From contig NC_088308.1 in the NCBI RefSeq assembly GCF_910592395.1, positions 25,373,501 through 25,437,500 on the forward strand: a stretch of 64,000 bases of DNA, read 5' to 3'. A program made the position numbers and the translations under genes. The notes under the pieces are model-generated. The model saw only the letters and a list, made by a program, of their open reading frames with translations. It ran no database searches and was not told where the DNA came from. Source of the DNA: Lineus longissimus. Lineage: Eukaryota; Nemertea; Pilidiophora; Heteronemertea; Lineidae. The number at the start of each line of letters is the position of its first letter. Within the stretch, counting starts at the first letter, position 1. Below are positions 61,769 to 64,000 of the stretch, in pieces.

Positions 61769-64000
61769 CAAGAGGATGCTAGGATTGGTGACAGATACGC
61801 TATTTTTACCTGTAATTGATGAAGCTGACGTATCCCAAGGCCGACTATGTTGACTTTTAATACACCGTAGCTATTGTTATAAATGATAATGTTGTGCTCT
61901 GCTATTTCGTTATGTTGGCTGAGTTATGAGTGATCAATTATGGTAGATAGACATACTGGAATTGGATGCTTTCATTGCAGTTGAGTATGGGTGAATCTTC
62001 ATTAATAATGCTCACGGCACTGTGTATTGCACTGTAATGCATTATATGACATCGCGACTATATGGTAGAAAGAGCATGGCAATATACAAGGGCTGTTAAA
62101 AGAATAATGTTTTGTAAGGGCAGGTAAAAAGCTTCGTTCGTGACAGATTGCGATGCTAATGGAAGCCAGAGATACAGCAATTAAAACAAACTATGATATG
62201 ACTTGGCAAACTGTCACAGTCAATGCTGCCTGAGGGGCCTTTATCACTAGCGGTTCAATTGGTGGAACGGAAAATGCCATTTTCTCTTCGGGCGTATCGA
62301 AAATATTCCAATCCCAATATTCTACGGAAGTTAAGACATTTTCAGTTTGGTTGGTAGGGAATGGGCCTTCATTCATTCGTGTATTGTTGCGAAAGTATCG
62401 GAGAGCTGAGATATCCCCATCCCCCCTCGGTGATTATGGTAGAACAAAATAGCGAATAATCTAGTTATTCGATTGCAGTCAGTCATACCAACAACAGCAA
62501 ACAGCCAACATTGGCGACAACATTTCGTCCATTCGAACTCGCCAGGCACTTTTTATCGAACGAGCAATTAAGTAATCATTTAAGTACAATAATGTAATTC
62601 ATGAGGATTTTTCGTACAAGACATTCTATCAATATTCTTATCTTTTCATTTCATTACTTCCGATTTGCCGCGTAATAAATGTTCCCGATAAGAATTACTT
62701 GGCTCGTTACGTCTAAAGTAACGTCAAAGCCCGGACGCCTTCGCTCTTTATTTCCGCTTCGGTCCTCCTTTCCTGACAATCTATTCTTTATTCGCCCAAC
62801 GTTTTTAAATTGCATTATTTAACAGTTATGGTAATCCCGATATCAACAATATCAGCAGTTACAAGGATGTTTATTTTTCATGACGTTTGTAGATGAAAGA
62901 CGTATCTCTCCTTTCATCTTGTGGGGACAAGGGGATTTACCGATAAACGCTGACTAAAGTGTTTTTATCAGCGCATGAGAATGAGAAATAATTGGTGATA
63001 AGATTCTTTGAATGCGTGCATCATGTTCACTGCCACCACTATGCTAAAGCAAATGCTAAAGGTTTCTACATGTCGTAAAGCTTACAATAACTTCAAAGTC
63101 GCTCTTTGAAATACAATGGTTTCTTGAATGCATCTAGACAGCAATCAATTACATGTATTTCATATCATGTCTCTGCATAATGACTGCCAAATATCTCAGG
63201 AATGATAATCTCAGATTCCAAACTTTTAATTAAAATGCCAGACACAAAGCTTCCTTAATTGAATATCTTCAGATAAGAAATTTCAATTTGCACCTTCTGA
63301 TTGAACCAAGGTAGATGCATGGTAACTAAGGAGAAAATGTAATGACTCTCGCGACTCATTTATTCAAATCTTGTGGTGTTTCACTAGCTTACAATAAACC
63401 AATCATGGTAATGTCGGCAGTGTTGAAGTTTCAGCTGTTATTGATCTAGCAGTAATTAACAACGCTTCCCTTGTTTGCAAATCACCTCTTCAATCATTTA
63501 GCTTCAGTGTATTTTGTGTTAAGCGTTAATTAAGCTGATTCTAACTTTCAAGGAGAGCTCTAGAGATACGGGTAATCTCTTCCATCCATGTCACGCAAAT
63601 CCCGCCTCAACAGGTGAACTCAGCCTCAAGGTGCTATGGTTACATCCATCACGAGTCCCAGCTAAGCGTCTTGCTGTAGCAAGATCGATGAATTCCTTCA
63701 AGTGCCATATATTGTAAGACTCATGTGAAAAGATAAATAAGTTTGTCGCCTCTCGTTGTTCTATTATGTGGATGTTGGAGAAGCGACAGTTTAAACACTA
63801 TGCTCGTTAAACTTTGCATGTTGATATGCATGGCGAGCGTTATAACTATCGATAAAGCATGTAGTGTTCAAGTGCTGCAACTAGTTGCCAACCACTATCA
63901 TCTTAGCGTCTTTTTGGTAATTTCATAGTGTTTGTAAAGTTCTGTATAAACCTATCAATAAGGCATTAATAAAGTATTAGTTAGATAGAATTGAATGAAA
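61769..64000. other. Gene-poor end of the window
   Basis: No supported exon, RNA gene or repeat array. Short hydrophobic frames such as 63743-63928 (plus) have no supporting splice or promoter signals. Confidence 0.3.

Noticed and set aside
1-64000. Retroelements, DNA transposase genes, CRISPR arrays, viral insertions
   Set aside because: No reverse transcriptase, transposase, integrase or viral structural motif was seen on either strand; only non-coding repeat remnants were found.

Overview
The window is nuclear DNA from an intron-rich animal. GT-AG introns, AATAAA signals, a eukaryotic elongator tRNA-Met and a multi-exon SNX14 orthologue are all visible. The palindrome TACATGTA recurs throughout. 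I associate that bias with marine invertebrates (molluscs, other lophotrochozoans, amphioxus), but the phylum cannot be fixed from the sequence alone. No bacterial, viral or organellar gene was recognised.

Layout. 1-17.1 kb holds the 3' part of a plus-strand SNX14 gene: 27 constitutive exons and a 1.4 kb 3' UTR. Its 5' exons lie off the window. 17.1-18.4 kb looks like a promoter and 5' UTR. 18.4-20.9 kb is a four-exon ankyrin-repeat gene on the plus strand. 20.9-22.6 kb is intergenic and rich in CCAAT boxes. 22.6-25.1 kb (minus strand) holds a three-exon gene for a small secreted protein with a signal peptide, a basic processing site and four cysteines. 27.5-29.35 kb (minus strand) is a five-exon gene for a nuclear-looking protein with a helix-hairpin-helix-like motif. 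A tRNA-Met(CAT) sits at 30.5 kb.

From about 31 to 64 kb the window is gene-poor. It contains two promoter-like blocks at 31.6 and 32.3 kb, a 41-bp minisatellite at 32.9 kb and a CRE/YY1/CCAAT cluster at 39.75 kb. A minus-strand signal-peptide exon lies at 40.2 kb, and a TCGTAATAACGA-type tandem repeat at 40.9 kb. There is also a decayed coding stretch at 44.7-45.3 kb, a diverged tandem duplication at 46.9-47.5 kb and a possible two-exon secreted protein at 49.0-49.4 kb. Palindromes lie near 57.7 kb and an RFX X-box at 61.75 kb. The rest shows no supported gene and may be regulatory desert or the introns of an unseen long gene.

The genes do not form one pathway. SNX14 acts at ER membranes, the ankyrin and helix-hairpin-helix proteins are intracellular and uncharacterised, and the small secreted protein is a candidate signalling precursor. 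The strongest observations are this unrecognised secreted precursor and four frame-preserving candidate cassette exons in SNX14 (81, 48, 54 and 27 nt).
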